DNA from: Hyphomicrobiales bacterium
GTDB lineage: Bacteria; Pseudomonadota; Alphaproteobacteria; Rhizobiales; Rhizobiaceae
Direction: 5' to 3'
Length of the DNA: 64,000 nucleotides
Assembly: GCA_900472925.1 (NCBI GenBank)
Contig: UCJU01000031.1
Span: forward strand, 1 to 64,000
Of the stretch, positions 62,768 to 64,000 are shown piece by piece. The notes below the pieces were generated by a model. The model saw nothing but the letters and a program-made list of their open reading frames with translations. It was not told where the DNA came from and did no database searches. Position numbers and translations under genes: made by a program. How positions within the stretch are numbered: the stretch's first letter is position 1; the number at the start of each line of letters is the position of its first letter.

Positions 62768-64000
62768 CAGAAAAGACGATCATCGTCGATCGCGACGGAA
62801 TGAATGACGATACGCTGCGCGCCCGTGCGGTGGCGGCAGCGCGCGGCGACCAGCCATTCGACATTCTCATTTGCGGTGGCACATTGGTGGATGTGGTAAC
62901 CGGTGAGCTTCGGCCCGCCGACATTGGCATCACAGGCCCGCTGATTGCGAGCGTACATCCGGCAGGCACCCGCAAGGATGCCGGCTCTGTTCTCGACGCC
63001 TCCGGTGCTTATCTCTCGCCCGGGCTGATCGACACCCACATGCATATCGAAAGCTCCATGGTCACGCCTGCGACCTATGCGCAGGCCGTGGTTTCGCGCG
63101 GGGTCACGACGGTTGTCTGGGACCCGCATGAATTCGGCAATGTCCATGGCATCGATGGCGTGCGCTGGGCGGTGGAAGCCAGCAAGGGGCTGCCGCTGCG
63201 TGCCATTCTGCTGGCCCCTTCCTCCGTTCCTTCAGCGCCGGGGCTGGAACAGGCAGGTGGCGATTTCGATTCTACCACCATGGCCGAAATGCTGTTCTGG
63301 CCGGAAGTGGGCGGCGTCGCCGAGGTCATGAACATGCACGGCGTCATCGAGCGCGATCCGCGCATGAGCGCCATTCTTCAGGAAGGCCTGTTTTCCGACA
63401 AGCTGATCTGCGGCCACGCCCGTGGACTTGAAGGTGCCGATCTCAACGCCTTCATGGCGGCGGGCATCACCTCCGATCATGAGCTGACATCGGCTGCCGA
63501 TCTCATCGCAAAGCTGCGGGCCGGACTGACGATCGAGCTGCGCGGCTCGCATGACCATCTCCTGCCGGAATTTGTCGAAGCCTTGAACGCGCTCGGCCAC
63601 CTGCCGCACACGCTGACACTGTGCACCGACGACGTCTTCCCGGATGATCTCCTCAAAAGCGGCGGCCTGGATGATGTGGTTCGGCGGCTGGTCCGCTACG
63701 GCTTGAAACCCGAATGGGCCCTGCGCGCCGCCACGCTGAATGCGGCGATGCGTTTGAACCGCGTCGATCTCGGTCTCATTGCTGCCGGTCGCCGGGCTGA
63801 TATCGCCGTCTTCGAAGACCTGTCGCAGTTTGCCGCACGCCATGTGCTGGCCAGCGGCACACCCGTCGCTGAAGGCGGCAAGATGCTGGTCGATCTCAAG
63901 GAAATGGACACCGCACCGCTTGCGCATTCAGTGAAACTGACGACCCGCTCGCCCTCCGGTTTCAAGGTCAAATCCGGGGGTAAAAGGGTCAAGCTTGCCA
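62764..64000 (+). CDS. ade: Adenine deaminase (3' end outside the window)
   Basis: 412 codons are visible and the frame is open at the window edge; the family is about 560-600 residues. Amidohydrolase fold with LSPGLIDTHMHIESSMVTPATYAQAVVSRGVTTVVWDPHEFGNVHG (the metal-binding His-x-His and the DPHE motif of bacterial Ade), ICGHARGLEGADLNAFMAAGITSDHE, and the late LCTDDVFPDDL region. It converts adenine to hypoxanthine and ammonium. Overlaps the nucleoside hydrolase gene by 4 bp, so it is the same operon. Confidence 0.93.
   Translation, partial: MTEKTIIVDRDGMNDDTLRARAVAAARGDQPFDILICGGTLVDVVTGELRPADIGITGPLIASVHPAGTRKDAGSVLDASGAYLSPGLIDTHMHIESSMVTPATYAQAVVSRGVTTVVWDPHEFGNVHGIDGVRWAVEASKGLPLRAILLAPSSVPSAPGLEQAGGDFDSTTMAEMLFWPEVGGVAEVMNMHGVIERDPRMSAILQEGLFSDKLICGHARGLEGADLNAFMAAGITSDHELTSAADLIAKLRAGLTIELRGSHDHLLPEFVEALNALGHLPHTLTLCTDDVFPDDLLKSGGLDDVVRRLVRYGLKPEWALRAATLNAAMRLNRVDLGLIAAGRRADIAVFEDLSQFAARHVLASGTPVAEGGKMLVDLKEMDTAPLAHSVKLTTRSPSGFKVKSGGKRVKLA

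Overview
The window is chromosomal DNA of a Rhizobiaceae member, most likely Agrobacterium or a close Rhizobium relative. The evidence is the gene content and order: the PhyR-NepR-EcfG general stress locus, a PutA/PutR pair, the ans (asparagine) cluster, rkpK-lpsL, the carboxyspermidine polyamine pathway, and a mosaic intergenic repeat of the kind common in rhizobia. No phage, insertion sequence or CRISPR array was seen. The name of the organism is an inference.

Layout. 1-3.4 kb: initiator tRNA, a divergent SDR oxidoreductase / HxlR regulator pair with a tandem operator, and RecQ. 3.4-14.3 kb: a complete nitrate assimilation locus on the minus strand, nasT-nasS, then nrtA-nrtB-nrtC-nirB-nirD-nasA. 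Ahead of nrtA are a sigma-54 promoter, a probable NtrC site, and a leader with two hexaloop hairpins and a terminator, as expected for NasT (ANTAR) antitermination. 14.4-19.3 kb: asparagine/aspartate use (FadR-type regulator, aspartase, permease, asparaginase). 19.3-21.7 kb: membrane quinoprotein glucose dehydrogenase, preceded by a sequence matching a stress sigma factor promoter. 21.8-25.6 kb: cobalamin riboswitch, a 28-codon ORF, a BtuFCD-like transporter and a small exported protein. 25.6-28 kb: UDP-glucuronate/galacturonate synthesis (lpsL, rkpK). 28.2-31.4 kb: class III cyclase, EamA transporter, LysR regulator. 31.5-35.8 kb: putA and divergent putR.

35.8-43.5 kb is a general stress response locus: ecfG, nepR, phyR and two HWE-type histidine kinases, with a PRC-barrel protein, galE, and an ElaB-like/holin-like membrane protein pair. 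Six sequences here fit GGAAC-N16/17-CGTT, one of them with a single mismatch. One of them sits in front of an unannotated stretch on the minus strand that folds into three stem-loops, has a C-rich loop and ends in a T7 terminator. This looks like a stress-induced small RNA of the GsrN type and is the most interesting find in the window.

43.5-46 kb: carboxyspermidine decarboxylase and dehydrogenase, then a DUF2934-like small protein. 46.5-51.5 kb: 3-hydroxyisobutyryl-CoA hydrolase and the sulfate transporter sbp-cysTWA. 51.5-52.8 kb: an AT-rich orphan gene that looks acquired. 52.8-56.7 kb: succinate-semialdehyde dehydrogenase and glutaryl-CoA dehydrogenase with a divergent LysR regulator. 56.8-64 kb: a LacI-controlled operon with a Pot-type ABC transporter, a nucleoside hydrolase and adenine deaminase (cut by the window end). 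It is probably a purine or nucleoside salvage operon and carries a repeat element inside it.
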